This document shows positions 23,090-32,859 of a stretch of 64,000 nucleotides of DNA, in pieces; within the stretch, counting starts at the first letter, position 1; the number at the start of each line of letters is the position of its first letter. The notes below the pieces were generated by a model. That model worked only from the letters and a program-made list of their open reading frames with translations, searched no databases and was not told where the DNA came from. The position numbers and the translations under genes are program-made. The stretch is taken from assembly GCA_008729055.1 (NCBI GenBank), contig SDUX01000004.1:1674001-1738000 (forward strand), given 5' to 3'. The DNA is from Pyropia haitanensis (lineage: Eukaryota > Rhodophyta > Bangiophyceae > Bangiales > Bangiaceae).

Positions 23090-23482
23090 GGGACGGGCAT
23101 TGGCACCGGCCGCGGGCTGGGTGGTGGGTCCACGTTTGAGACGCGCGAGGAGGCGGGCGCCGACGGCGTTGGCGGCGGTGGTGGTGGCGGCGGCGGCGGC
23201 GGCGGCGCCGACGCGCGCGGCGACCGGGTGGCGGCCAAGGCGTACGGCACGCCCGTGACGGTCGAGTCGTTTACGGCGTGGTCGGTGGCGTTTGAGGCGG
23301 AGATGGCCGCCGCGCGGGCGGCGGCCGCGGCGGCGGCGGCCAAGGCGGCGGGCGCGGGGGCGGCGGGGGAGGCCAAGCTGACCGGCCGCCAGCTGTTTGA
23401 GCTGAACCAGGCGGTGGGGGTGGAGGATGACAGCGAGAGCTTTTGGGAGGCCGAGGCCGAGTCGGAGCTCGCGGCGTCTTGA
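22698..23482 (+). CDS. RWDD1: RWD domain-containing protein 1 (RWDD1/Gir2-like, DRG-family-regulatory partner), one frameshift
   Basis: The ATG at 22698 (GCCGCCATGGACC) opens MDHAEEQEQEREALAAIF, a classic RWD start. LPPTYPEAPPAVSLHPGSG is the RWD YPxxxP region, and the domain runs to about residue 110. After an acidic/Gly linker the C-terminus reads YGTPVTVESFTAWSVAFEAE and LTGRQLFELNQAVGVEDDSE, which match the C-terminal signature of RWDD1, the protein that binds DRG2-type GTPases and, in yeast (Gir2), the Gcn1 pathway. The two halves lie in different frames, and the change maps to the G7 run 23030-23036. A single-base length difference there would make one ORF of about 260 codons. No intron is visible. 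Confidence 0.85.
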
Positions 23483-24061
23483 GGGTTTGGGGTGGGGGGG
23501 GGGGGGGATGGGGGGGGGACGGGGGGGGGGGGGGATGGGGGGGGGATAGGGGGGGGGGGGGTCTGGTTGGCGAGCGGGGAGGGCGTTCAGGGGGAGGCGG
23601 GGAGACTGTTGGGAGGGGGAAGGAAGGGGGGGGGGGGTTGCCTGTACGTTGTTATCTTCCCTTTTTCGCGTCAGAGGCGGGAGAGTGGTGGGGGAGAGCT
23701 TGGATGGAGGAGCAGGGGGGGGGGGGGGGGGGGAAGCGGATGGGTGGAGCAGACGCTCAAGCGGCTGCAGTCTCTGTCGGGCAGGCTTGCCGCTGTGGAC
23801 GCTTGCGCGTGCCGCACTCCCTGCCGCCTGGCGCGGCGACCGGCGCGCGGGCGTCGCCCGCGCCCCCGCCGCCGAGCGCGCGGGCCCGCGTGCGCGCCGT
23901 CACTGGGCGACCAGCAGGGCTCCCTGGCGAGGGGGTTGACGCGGGAGCGAGGGGGGGGCCGCGGCGGCGGCGGCCACACACCCGGCGCTGCCGCCCGCTC
24001 CACCGCCGCGCCGTCGCGGCCACGGGCCGTTGCCAGCGGGCGGGGTCGGGGAGCGCCGGCC

Positions 24062-24130
<69 letters not shown>

Positions 24131-24716
24131 ACCGTACACGCTGTCGCCGCGCGCCGTGGCCACCGCCACCCCCCCCCCCCCGCGCGGGCGCGCGGCGGCT
24201 GCGCACGCCGGGCGGTGAGCGCCGGGCGGCCGCACGCGCCACTGCCGTCGAGCGGCGGGTGCGGGCGGCTGGGGCTCGGCGGCCAGACCGTGGCGGGCGC
24301 TGGACACACGCAGGCGGCCGGCAGCGTGGCCCCGACGAGGCCGCGTCAGTTGCGGAGCTGGGGGGGGGTGGCGCGGGAGACAAAAAAAAAAAAAAAAAAA
24401 AAAAGAGCACGGCAGGGTGGCCCCGAGGAGGCAGTCAAGGGCGTAGGCGGCGGCGCCCCCGCGGCGGCGCCCACGTGGCGGGGCCACCTGCACAACCCAC
24501 ACAATAACAGCAAACAACACGGTAAAAAAAAAAAAGAGAAGGGGGAGGGGGGAGGGGGGGGGGAGGGGAGGCAGGATGAAGCATGAAACACCCGTGGCGC
24601 GCCCCGTGGTCGGCGGCCCGTCCCCCTCCACGGCGGCGAGCCCCCCCCCCCCCACGAGCGGGGCCCGACCTCCCCCCGACGCCAACCCCCCCCCCAGACC
24701 CCCCCGGCCGCGCGCC
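23483..24716. other. Convergent 3' region with (GCC)22 and A23 tracts
   Basis: Between the ends of RWDD1 and FKBP lie G-rich simple sequence (23495-23640), a (GCC)n tract of about 22 units at 24064-24129, and an uninterrupted A23 run at 24382-24404 with a shorter A-run near 24524. Long frames here translate only to Pro, Ala or Arg tracts. The A23 run might be the tail of a retroposed sequence or simple-repeat growth, and I see no element upstream of it that decides this. Confidence 0.5.
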
Positions 24717-24991
24717 TCACGCCCCCCCCCACTCCTCGCCGCCGCCCACATCCGCCGACACGCAGACCACGTCAAAGACGAGCAGCCCGTTGCGCGGGAG
24801 CCCCGCCCCAAACAGCCGCCGCATGCCCGCGTCGCCCCGCGGGTGCACGTACAGCGTCCGCTCGTCGCCCTCGGCCATGCCAACGAGGCCGGCGGCAAAC
24901 GCGGGGGGGCCTCGCTCAGGTCCATCACGAGCGGGTCGGGGGCGCCCCCCGCCACGCCACCGCCGCCGCCACCGCCGCCGCCACCGCCGCC

Positions 24992-25063
<72 letters not shown>

Positions 25064-26112
25064 CGCCCAGCTGGCGGCCGCGCTCACCGTTGGCGACGGC
25101 GACGCCCAGCCGCCCGCCGCGTCCGCCACGGGGGACGCGTAAAAGTAGGTACCGTCGAGGAGGCGGCCGTGCAGCACGAGCGCAACGGTCGCGCCGGGCG
25201 CGACCGTCTGGCGGCGCGGCGGCTGGTCCCCACCGCCGCTGCCGCCGCTGTCGCTGCCGGCGGCGGCGGCGCCACCGGCGGCGCCACGTCCTCTGGCCGC
25301 CCCCCCCCCCCCCCCCCAGGCGGCGGCGCCGAGCACCCCCCCCACCCCCCCCCCCCCCCCTGCTCCCCCCGCTCCACCAGCACCGCCCCCGGCACCACCT
25401 CTTCCACTCCCGCGTCCGCGGCGGTGGCGGCCCAAAACCGGTCCGCCTCGGCCAGCGCCGCCGCCGCGCCCGCCGACACCGCCGCGGCCTGCACCGCCCC
25501 CATCTGGCGCTCATACTCGGGCAGCGGCATGGGAAAGTCGGTGCCGTCGAGCGCGGCGCCCGCCATGCCCGCCGCGACGGCGGCAACGTTGAGGCCCAGC
25601 CGCGCCGCCACCACCGACCGCGCCAGCGCCGCGCCGTACGCCTCGGAGAGGGTGCCCATGTCGAGGGTGGGCGCCGGGGGGGGCGGCCGCGCCGCCGTCA
25701 CGCCGCCGCCGCCGCCACCACCGGCGGCGGCGCCAACGCCGCCGCTGTCGGCGGCGCCACCACCGCCGCCGGTGCCGCTCGCCGCTGGGGCGGGTGCGCC
25801 CGCCGGTGGCCGGCCGGTCGTCGGCGCGCCGCCGCCGCCGCCGCCGGGGGGCGCGCCGCCGCCGCCGCCGCGCTTGGGCGCCCCCCACCCGCCGCCCCCA
25901 GACAGCGCGACGGGGGAGGTGGAGTGCGGCTGCGCGGGGGGGGTGCCGGGGGGGGGGGGGCGCCCGCGGGTGCCCCGGCGGGGGGGACGCCGGCCGGGCC
26001 CGCCGGCATTGGCGGCGCCATTGGCAGCGCCGGGGGGGGCGCGCCAGGCGGGGGGGGGGGGGGGGGAGCGCCGGCGGAGGGGAATGGCCGCCGGTGGAGC
26101 CGCCCTCACCAC
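24717..26112 (-). CDS. FKBP-type peptidyl-prolyl isomerase with a Mip/FkpA-like N-terminal domain, frame-broken
   Basis: On the minus strand the N-terminal part reads MGTLSEAYGAALARSVVAAR, then DGTDFPMPLPEYERQMGAV and FWAATAADAGVEEVVPGAVL. This is the helical dimerisation domain and entry strand found in Mip/FkpA-type FKBPs. Then GATVALVLHGRLLDGTYFYA matches the FKBP core (hGxLxDGxxFdsS), followed by a long Gly insert and PLVMDLSE. The last part, FAAGLVGMAEGDERTLYVHP and NGLLVFDVVCVSADV, completes the fold. The three parts are in three frames. The changes coincide with the C18 run 25300-25317 and the G7 run 24903-24909 (plus strand). The first ATG in frame is 25659, but the N-terminal region extends upstream, so 26112 is only a bound. 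The insertion of dozens of Gly inside the domain is unusual. A periplasm-like or lumenal location, as for Mip relatives, is inference. Confidence 0.7.
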
Positions 26113-27572
26113 CGCCTTGGGGGGCCGTGACGCAGCACAGGGCGGGGGGACAGGCGGTGGGGGAGGGGGGGGGGGGAGGCCGCCACACCGCCGCCGCCCG
26201 CACGCGCGGGCACCGCGCCGCTCCCCTCACAGAGGCGGGGGTACCCCCGCCCGGCGCCACCGGCAGCGTCCCAACCCGCGCCGCCGCCCGCCGGGTCGCC
26301 GCCACACGCGCACGGCGGCGGGCTCCCCCCCCGGGCGGCGGCACCACACCAGCGGCGGCGGCACCGTCGACGCGGCCGCGGCCGGCACGGCGCCGCGGCG
26401 TCACGGCGGCGGCCGGCAGCCGCCCACCAGCGCCTCCCCCCCCCCCCCACCCCCCGCCCGTGCGCGGCGGGGCGCCGCCGCCACCGCCGGCGGGGAGCCA
26501 CGCGGCCGACGACCGCGGCGCGGTGCACCGCGACGCGGTGGCCGCCGGTACACGGACGCGGCGTTGCTGCGGGTGTTGGAGGGGGGGGGGTGGGGGGTGG
26601 GGGGGGGGGGGGCGCGGCGGGGTTTGGTGGGGGAAGAGGGGGAGCGCGCACGCCCGGCCGCGCGGCGACGGCGGCGCTCGCGCGCGCCGCGGGCCGGCGG
26701 CGCGTGCGCTGGCGGCGGGCCTGGCGGCGGCGTCCCTTCCCCTGGGGCCCCACCCCCCCCCCCCCCCCCCCACCCCCTCCCCCGCAGCGCGCCTGGCGGC
26801 GGCGCGGTGGGTCGCGCCTCTGCCAGCCGGGCGTCGGTGTGCCCCCTCGCGGCGCGCGCCGTCGGCACACGGTGTGTCACACGAGCCGGCGGGCGCGGAC
26901 GGCGCGCTGTGCCGGGCTGACGGTGCGCCGCAGGCCAATCAGCGGGCAGCAGGTGCGAGCGATGGCACGGCCGACCGGTCGAAGCGGGCAAAACTTGACA
27001 CGCCAACAACACCCCCCGCCTCTCGGTTGCGGGTTATGATCGATCCGGTCAAGGTTTTGGTCGATCGAAGCTTACTGTAAGGAATTCGGGAAATAGCCAA
27101 GTTTTGTTTCTCGAGACGGCCGGGAGTGGCTGACACCGGGGCTCCGCCGCTGCTGCCCGCACGCGCGCCACGGCGGCGGCGAGATCTCGGCGGCCGCGTC
27201 GAGGGGCGCCGAACCTCGACGCCGCCCCCACCGATCCCCCGGCGCCCTCCAGGCGGCGGCCTGGACAGGCCCCCCGAGCACCCGCCCGTCACACATTGTT
27301 CGCCCCACATCCCCATTTTCGCGCGGCGCCGTGCACGTGCGCGGCGGCCGCTCCCTCCTCACCGGCGTCACCACCCGCCGACCGTTGCGACGCCGGCTGT
27401 CTCCCCTCCCCCACACCCCCACACCCCTCACCCTCACGCGTACCGTCTCGTCCCCCCGGTTGACGCGCACGTCCGTTGACGCCGCCCGCCGTTCGTGCGT
27501 GTACGTGCTGACGCGGCTCGACCCCCCGCTTCCCCCCCCCCCCCCCCTCCTACCCCCCCTCCCTCCGCCACC
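26113..27572. other. Divergent intergenic region between FKBP and the unknown gene at 27573
   Basis: The left part (to about 26900) is C/G-rich and may still contain the 5' end of the FKBP gene. At 26990-27110 the sequence is less GC-rich with no coding signal, then GC-rich again. A C-rich stretch of CT/CCC at 27530-27570 directly precedes the next ATG. Confidence 0.4.
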
Positions 27573-28058
27573 ATGTTTGCCGGCGCCATCCCCGCCCTGA
27601 CGGGCGCCGCGGCCGCGCTGGGCGCGCCCGCGGTGATGCTGTCGATGAAGGCGCTCGCGTCGGTGGAGCAGGCCGTCACGCCCGCCCGCCCGCTGGCGGC
27701 CAATAAGAACAATGTGCTCGCGCGGCAGGGCAACTCGGTGCCCGCCGCGGCGGGCGACGAGGCGCGGCGGCAGCGGCAGCGGGCGGGCGGCCTGCAGGGC
27801 GCCAACGAGGCGGACGCGGACGAGCCGGCCTACCTGGGCAAGGTGCCCCAGCGGGCGGGCGGCGTGGCGGGCGACCTCCGCAAGACGTACGAGGCGCCCA
27901 AGGGGAAGAACAACGCGACGTCGTCGCAGGGGGTGCTCGAGGATATCCTCGCCAAGGTGCCGTCGCGGGCGGGGTACGGGACGGGGGATTACGCGAGGTC
28001 GGTGCGGCCGCAGCCGAGTGGCCAGGGCGGGTTTGGCAACCAGAGCTACGCCGAGTGA
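27573..28058 (+). CDS. Small hypothetical protein (161 aa) with an N-terminal hydrophobic segment
   Basis: I do not recognise this protein. The ATG at 27573 has a strong GCCACCATG context and the frame is open to TGA at 28056-28058. The first about 30 residues are hydrophobic (MFAGAIPALTGAAAALGAP, AVMLSMKALASVEQAV) and could be a targeting or membrane segment. The rest is hydrophilic and probably flexible, with PAYLGKVPQRAGGVAGDL, VLEDILAKVPSRAGYGTGDY and a Gln/Gly-rich end GFGNQSYAE. Two similar motifs, GKVPQRAG and AKVPSRAG, suggest a short internal repeat, perhaps binding sites for one partner. Codon use is GC-rich but the residue mix is normal, which supports real coding. Confidence 0.65.
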   Translation: MFAGAIPALTGAAAALGAPAVMLSMKALASVEQAVTPARPLAANKNNVLARQGNSVPAAAGDEARRQRQRAGGLQGANEADADEPAYLGKVPQRAGGVAGDLRKTYEAPKGKNNATSSQGVLEDILAKVPSRAGYGTGDYARSVRPQPSGQGGFGNQSYAE

Positions 28059-28931
28059 GGTGGGCGGGTCGTGGGGGCTGGTGCGCGGCGGTTGGTGGTG
28101 CGACCGGGTCTTGCGATAGGGGAGTCCTCTTTTTGGGGAGGGGGGGGGGCGGAGGTGAGAGGGGGGGGGGTCGAGTTGGTGAGGTTGGCCGCGGACATAC
28201 CTTGTGACTGCTTGGGGTCGGTGGGTGTGCGGGTTCTTGTCTGGTGTCCACGACTCTGTACGGTTGGGTGTACACGGGCGGGGTTGTGGGCTGGTGGGCG
28301 CGCGGGCGCGGTTGCTGATTGGATGGTGGCCTGGTGCAGCGGGCAACGGTGGCACAGCGGGCGCCTTGCTGTGCCTGCGCCACCGGGTGGCGTGGCGGTG
28401 GGGCCTGCACCGGATGACGGGTGCCGGCCGGTCGTGCACCTGCCGGTCTGGGAGCGTGACGTGGATGCGCGGGATGGGTTGGCATCCCGTGCACCCGCTC
28501 TTGCATTGGGTGTAGTGTGTCGTATCTCTACTTCCCTGTTCCTCTGCGATTTTGTGTTTCTTTTCCTCTCTTTTTTCTTGCGCTTGTTCTTGTCCGGATC
28601 CATAGTCTTTTCTTCCACGGCACTGTTTTTCTCTTCTTGACGACGCGGTGCACGCAGCCAGACTCGTACGTCCGCGCCCGGTCAACCGCACGCGGCATGA
28701 CCACCGCGGCGGGTGCGGGATCCCAGCGCCGTTGGCTTCTGATGCCTGCCGAGTCGCTCGACAGCGCGGCCGGGACACACCTCACCGGCATCTAACGGTG
28801 TTGGCGTAGCGACACGGGTGTGGTGATGACGCCGCAACCCCCTCGCCGGTGGGGCGCAGGGTATGCTCCTCTCGACTCGCCTACCCCCAAGCCGCTCCGT
28901 GCGCGGCGCCACTCCCACGCCGCAGCCAGCT
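28059..28931. other. Convergent 3' intergenic region
   Basis: Lower-GC DNA with a T-rich stretch at 28545-28640. Open frames here carry no recognisable domain. It probably holds the 3' UTRs of the 27573 gene and of HTATSF1. Confidence 0.4.
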
Positions 28932-30824
28932 CTATTCGGGGGCAGGCTCCCCGACACCCACGCCCACCTCCCCTTCCGAGCCCCGCGCTGCCACGTCAAG
29001 CGCCCCTTGGGTGTCCCCATTCCGCACCCCCCCCCCCGCCAAGTCGAGGACCCCTGCCCGGAGCGCCTGGCCGTCGGTTGGTGTCGCCTCTGTCACCCCA
29101 GCGTCTCTACCCACCCCCCCTGGCCCCGCCTCCCCCCCTTCCAGCCACGCCGCCCACGCCTCCCCCCGCCGCGCGGCCTCGTCTGCCCCCTCGGCCACCC
29201 GGTAGTCGCGGCCGTCCCACCACGCGGCGGCGAGGCGGCGCCCCCCAAACCAGCGCCCGTCCATGACGCCCAGCGCGGCCGCCGCGCCCGCGCCCGACCG
29301 AAACTTGACCGCCACCGCGCCCACCGGGCTCCGCTCAAAGACCGTCACCTTTTCGACGGGCGCGACGCCGGCTGCGCCGGCTACCATCTCGCCGTGGAGG
29401 GCGGCGTACCAGGCGGCGACGGCGGCGGGCGGGCCCGCCGCCGCCGCCTCGGCCGCGTCAAAGACGTTGGTGAGGAGGAGGATGCGGCGCTCGGACTTCT
29501 TCGGGCCCCCGGCGCCGGCTCCTTCCTCCGCGTCTTCGGCCCAAGAGACGGCGGTCGGCACCTGGCCACGCCGCCGGGGGGGGGCCCCGCGGCCACCCTT
29601 GCCGCCGCGGCCGCCGCCGCCGTCGCCGCCGCCGCCGCCGCCGCCGCCGCCGTCAACGCGGGGCCGCTTGGCCACAGGGGCACCCGCCGCACCCGTCCCG
29701 TCTGCGCTGGTGGCCCCGGCGGCGCCGGCGGCGCCGGCGGCGCCCCCCCCGCCCCCCACCCCCGCCTCCTTGGGCCGCAGCGTCGCGCGCTCCACCTTGA
29801 GCCGCCACCCCGCCCGCACCTCCCCCCCGTCTAGCACCCGCAGCGCGTTGTCCACCGACGGCGCCAGCGCGTACGTGACGAGCCCGTCGCCCGCGGCGCC
29901 GCCGTAGCACTTTACCCGTGGCGAGCCGTCTGCGGCCGTCGCGAGCACCCCGCACGCCGCAAAGTAGGCGGCGACCTCCGCGGGGGTCACGTCGGGGGGA
30001 GCGCCCGACCAGTAGAGGGTGTGCGCCGTCGCCGCGCGGGCGGCCCGGTTGGCCCGTGCGCGCGCGCGCTTGCGCGCCTTGGCCAGCCGCGCTTCCTCCG
30101 CCGCGGCCGCCGGGTCTGGGGGGGCGTCCCGGCCGGCGGCCGCTTCACCGGCGGCGGCGGCGGCGGCGGCGGCGGGCGGGGAAGCGCCCGCAGCAGCGGC
30201 GCCGCCGTCAGCCGAAGGGGGGGCGTCCATTCCCACCAGCGCAGCGGTGGTAGCGTCCATGGTTTCACCCCCGCCGCCGTGGCCGTCCGTATCGGCGTAG
30301 GGCGGTAGCGGCGGCAGCGGGGATGGCGCGTACACCTCCTCATCATACGCGGGTTCGTCGACGATCAAGGGGTCCGCTGCCACGCCATCCAGCGGCGGCG
30401 GCCCACCACCGCCCGCCGCCAGTCCGCCACGTGCACGGAGCGCCGCATCATCCCCCTTGCCTGCCCACTGCTCCCCCCCCTCTCCCGCCCACGCCTCGCC
30501 GCCACCTGCCAACGCCCCCTCCCCAGCCGCCGCCGCGGCAGCCGCTGCAGCCACCACCCCACCGTCATCACCATCCGCTTCCGCCTCCTCCCCCGCCACC
30601 GGGATGGCCGCCAGCGCCGCCCGAAGCGGCGGCACCGACGACAGGGGCTGGAAGGCGGGCGGCGAGACGGCGGCGGCCGCCGCGTCTGGCGCGGCCGCCA
30701 CGGGCGTCAGGCCGTCAATTTCGCCGGCGGCCCAGGCGGCGGCGAGCGCGGCTACCGCCACAGGCCCGACCGTCGAGCCGTCCGCGTCGGAGCGGTAGAG
30801 CCACAGGGCGGGGACGTCCGCCAT
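28932..30824 (-). CDS. HTATSF1: HTATSF1/CUS2-like U2 snRNP splicing factor with GYF-like, RRM and UHM-type domains
   Basis: This is a 630-residue intact ORF from ATG 30824 to TAG 28932. The N-terminus LWLYRSDADGSTVGP with AAWAAGEIDGLTPV looks like a GYF_2-type domain (residues about 5-45). After an acidic/Ala-rich linker, TLYWSGAPPDVTPAEVAAYF through VDNALRVLDGGEVRAGWRLK is an RRM (about 268-350). A second, ILLLTNVFDAAEA with VEKVTVFERSPVGAVAVKF and MDGRWFGGRRLAAAWWDG (about 443-540), is the U2AF-homology-type RRM of Tat-SF1/Cus2, including the RWFGGR loop. The family helps U2 snRNP bind SF3B1 in the nucleus. A Gly tract links the RRMs. The final tail is Pro/Ser-rich. It shares a 522-bp divergent promoter region with MIC10. 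Confidence 0.9.
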   Translation of the reverse strand: MADVPALWLYRSDADGSTVGPVAVAALAAAWAAGEIDGLTPVAAAPDAAAAAVSPPAFQPLSSVPPLRAALAAIPVAGEEAEADGDDGGVVAAAAAAAAAGEGALAGGGEAWAGEGGEQWAGKGDDAALRARGGLAAGGGGPPPLDGVAADPLIVDEPAYDEEVYAPSPLPPLPPYADTDGHGGGGETMDATTAALVGMDAPPSADGGAAAAGASPPAAAAAAAAGEAAAGRDAPPDPAAAAEEARLAKARKRARARANRAARAATAHTLYWSGAPPDVTPAEVAAYFAACGVLATAADGSPRVKCYGGAAGDGLVTYALAPSVDNALRVLDGGEVRAGWRLKVERATLRPKEAGVGGGGGAAGAAGAAGATSADGTGAAGAPVAKRPRVDGGGGGGGGGDGGGGRGGKGGRGAPPRRRGQVPTAVSWAEDAEEGAGAGGPKKSERRILLLTNVFDAAEAAAAGPPAAVAAWYAALHGEMVAGAAGVAPVEKVTVFERSPVGAVAVKFRSGAGAAAALGVMDGRWFGGRRLAAAWWDGRDYRVAEGADEAARRGEAWAAWLEGGEAGPGGVGRDAGVTEATPTDGQALRAGVLDLAGGGVRNGDTQGALDVAARGSEGEVGVGVGEPAPE

Positions 30825-31346
30825 GGTCGGCCGCCCCGAGCAGAGCGAAGCGATGAGCGAGCCGCCCGGGCAACGCGAGGGGGGCAGAAAAAAATGGGAA
30901 TGACGCGGCAAATGACCCAGGGAGCAGAAGCGCTCTATCAAGCAGCAAAAAAGGACAACCGCAAGGCGGCAGGGGTCACACGGCGGCCGCCTGGCTGTCG
31001 GGCGAGAAACAGAAGAAGACGAGCGCAACGAGCAGACACGCACTCAGAAGAGCTGGGTCCACCAAGTCTTCGGCGCGATCCATGCTTACCAGGGGCGGGC
31101 CACTTGAATCACAGGTGCGTGACACGACTTCGGGCCACCATCAATTCCGTGTCTGTTGCCGCGCGACGTAGTTGACGTTGTCGGACCGGGCCTCTCCCAT
31201 CGGCTTGCCCCGCACGGTGAGCAACTCTCCCCCCGCGAGCCATCTACCCCTTCTCGTGCTGTGTGTGTTTGCCTCGACGACGCCCAGAGGTTGGCCTGCG
31301 CTTCCTTCCGTGCTCTATCGGGTCATCTCTCGAGGTGGTGTTCATC
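30825..31346. promoter_or_regulatory. Divergent promoter region between HTATSF1 and MIC10
   Basis: These 522 bp separate two start codons that point away from each other, so both promoters must lie here or overlap. The DNA is of ordinary composition with an A-rich patch at 30887-30900 and no TATA box I would defend. Confidence 0.5.
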
Positions 31347-31965
31347 ATGGTGGCCAGCGAGCACAAGATTAGCGAGCAATGGGACGAGGCCATTGAGACG
31401 GGGATCAAGCGGATGGCCTACGGCCTCGCTGGTGGTGCGGTCGCGGCGCTGGTGCTTTTCCGTACGTGGCCGCTGGGGGTTATCGCTGGCGGTCTACGGT
31501 GTTGATTTGTGTGGAGTCGTCTGCATTCAGCGTCTTGTTCGGCGTCCGCATTTCAGGCGGCCTCCGGGACCATACCGTGGATGCGGGTCCTGCGTGGTGG
31601 AGCTGGTTTTGGATCCTCGTCTCGTCTGCCTTGTTTTTCTTTCCTTGCGGGTTCTTTTCCTTTCAACTCGCACCGGCTGCACGGGCTGTGCCTGACCGTG
31701 CGCGTCTTGTGCCGTATTTTTTCTTTGTCTACCGTTTTTGTTTTTTTGTTGCCCGTGCGTTGACGGATTGACAGGCGGCGGCGCGTCGAGGGCGACGACG
31801 ATTGGCTTTGGCGCGGGCGTTGGGTTTGGATCCACGTACGCGGACACCAAGCGCGCCTTTGAGCAGCTGTCCGCGACCTCTGCTGCGCCGGCGACGGCCG
31901 CCAAGAGCCAAGGAGCAGACGCGGCAGCCGTTGCGGCAGACGAGGTGGTGGTGGTGAAGGAGTGA
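31347..31965 (+). CDS. MIC10: MIC10 (MICOS complex subunit), two exons
   Basis: MIC10 bends the mitochondrial inner membrane at crista junctions. Exon 1 is 31347-31461 and exon 2 is 31775-31965, with a 313-bp intron starting GTACGT and ending ACAG (phase 1). The 101-residue product starts MVASEHKISEQWDEAIETG, the conserved WD motif near the N-terminus. It then has two short membrane segments: YGLAGGAVAALVLF, and after the splice TTIGFGAGVGFGSTYAD, which carries the GxGxGxG glycine motif needed for oligomerisation. The join restores the normal spacing between the segments. The C-terminal tail (ATSAAPATAAKSQGADAA) is longer than in the 78-residue human protein. Confidence 0.92.
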
Positions 31966-32859
31966 ATGGGCGGGGCACCATTTTTTTCTTGCTGTTGCAG
32001 CGCTGGAAGAGTACTGCGGGCGGCCGGGGCGCATGCTGTGCGCCCTGAACGCGGCCGGGGCGCAAGGGGCGTGTCGTCGACGCGGCCGGGGCGCATGGAT
32101 TGTGACCTGTGTACTCGGCCTGAGCACATGGAGCGCACCCCCAACCTTCTCAGTACCCGCCGGCATCAACCACCCTTGCATCAACCAGTGTGTATGAATA
32201 GATGATGTTGGCAGCCTACTCCGTCCCTTTTTCCGCGCGCCTGTTTTGTTTTTTGGTTTTGCTTCCGTCTGTTGGTTGGATGTGGTGCTGGTAATGACCT
32301 GGCGCGCCAGAGGATGCACAGGCATCTGGTACCAGTGGTTTTGGTTTGCTCCACGGATGCGAACGAGCGGCGGTAGAGTGTTGGTTTGTACGCTTTGCTG
32401 CAGCGGTCTTATCCCTGCCTTTACGTACGGATGGCGTTTGCGAGTTGATGATTTGCGTCGCGCCGTAGCGCTGTAGTTGCGGACAGGCACGACGAGCAGG
32501 TCTTCACTGTTGCCTCGTGGGTTTGCTTGCAGCTGGACAACAGGCCAGCCGAGAAACGTGTCACCAGTTGGCAATTAGAACGTTTGTAATTAAATTCCCA
32601 GTCGTCTGAATTTCATAGGGCATGTGCGTTGCAGTGCAACCGCCAGAGACCCGCCAGCCTCTCGCATCGCACCTTGCAGCCCGTGCTGTTGACACTACCC
32701 TCTCCGCGCCTACGCTCGGGCGAGCAGGCCCTACGCCCAGCGTCGGCATCTTGGATCTAGCGACAGGCACTTGCCTTGCTAGTTCATCGTATCGTGGTGA
32801 TCGCCCACCTGCGTCGCTGCTGACCACAACTCATCCGGTGCATTCTCGCAGCTTTCATC
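31966..32859. other. Intergenic region MIC10-DDB1
   Basis: Apart from the 31-bp repeat it shows mixed-composition DNA without a credible gene. The DDB1 promoter should lie in 32500-32859. Confidence 0.5.
32020..32130. repeat. 31-bp imperfect tandem repeat downstream of MIC10
   Basis: GCGGCCGGGGCGCA recurs at 32020, 32051 and 32082, exactly 31 bp apart, with a weaker fourth unit near 32113. It lies just after the MIC10 stop, probably in its 3' UTR or beyond. Confidence 0.8.

Noticed and set aside
23643..23692. GTACGTTG followed by a CAG, looking like an intron after RWDD1
   Set aside because: The span is about 45 bp, too short, and lies after the stop codon with no coding sequence to join.
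20332..24129. CRISPR-like appearance of regular GC repeats
   Set aside because: These are uninterrupted trinucleotide runs without spacers, and the genome is eukaryotic.
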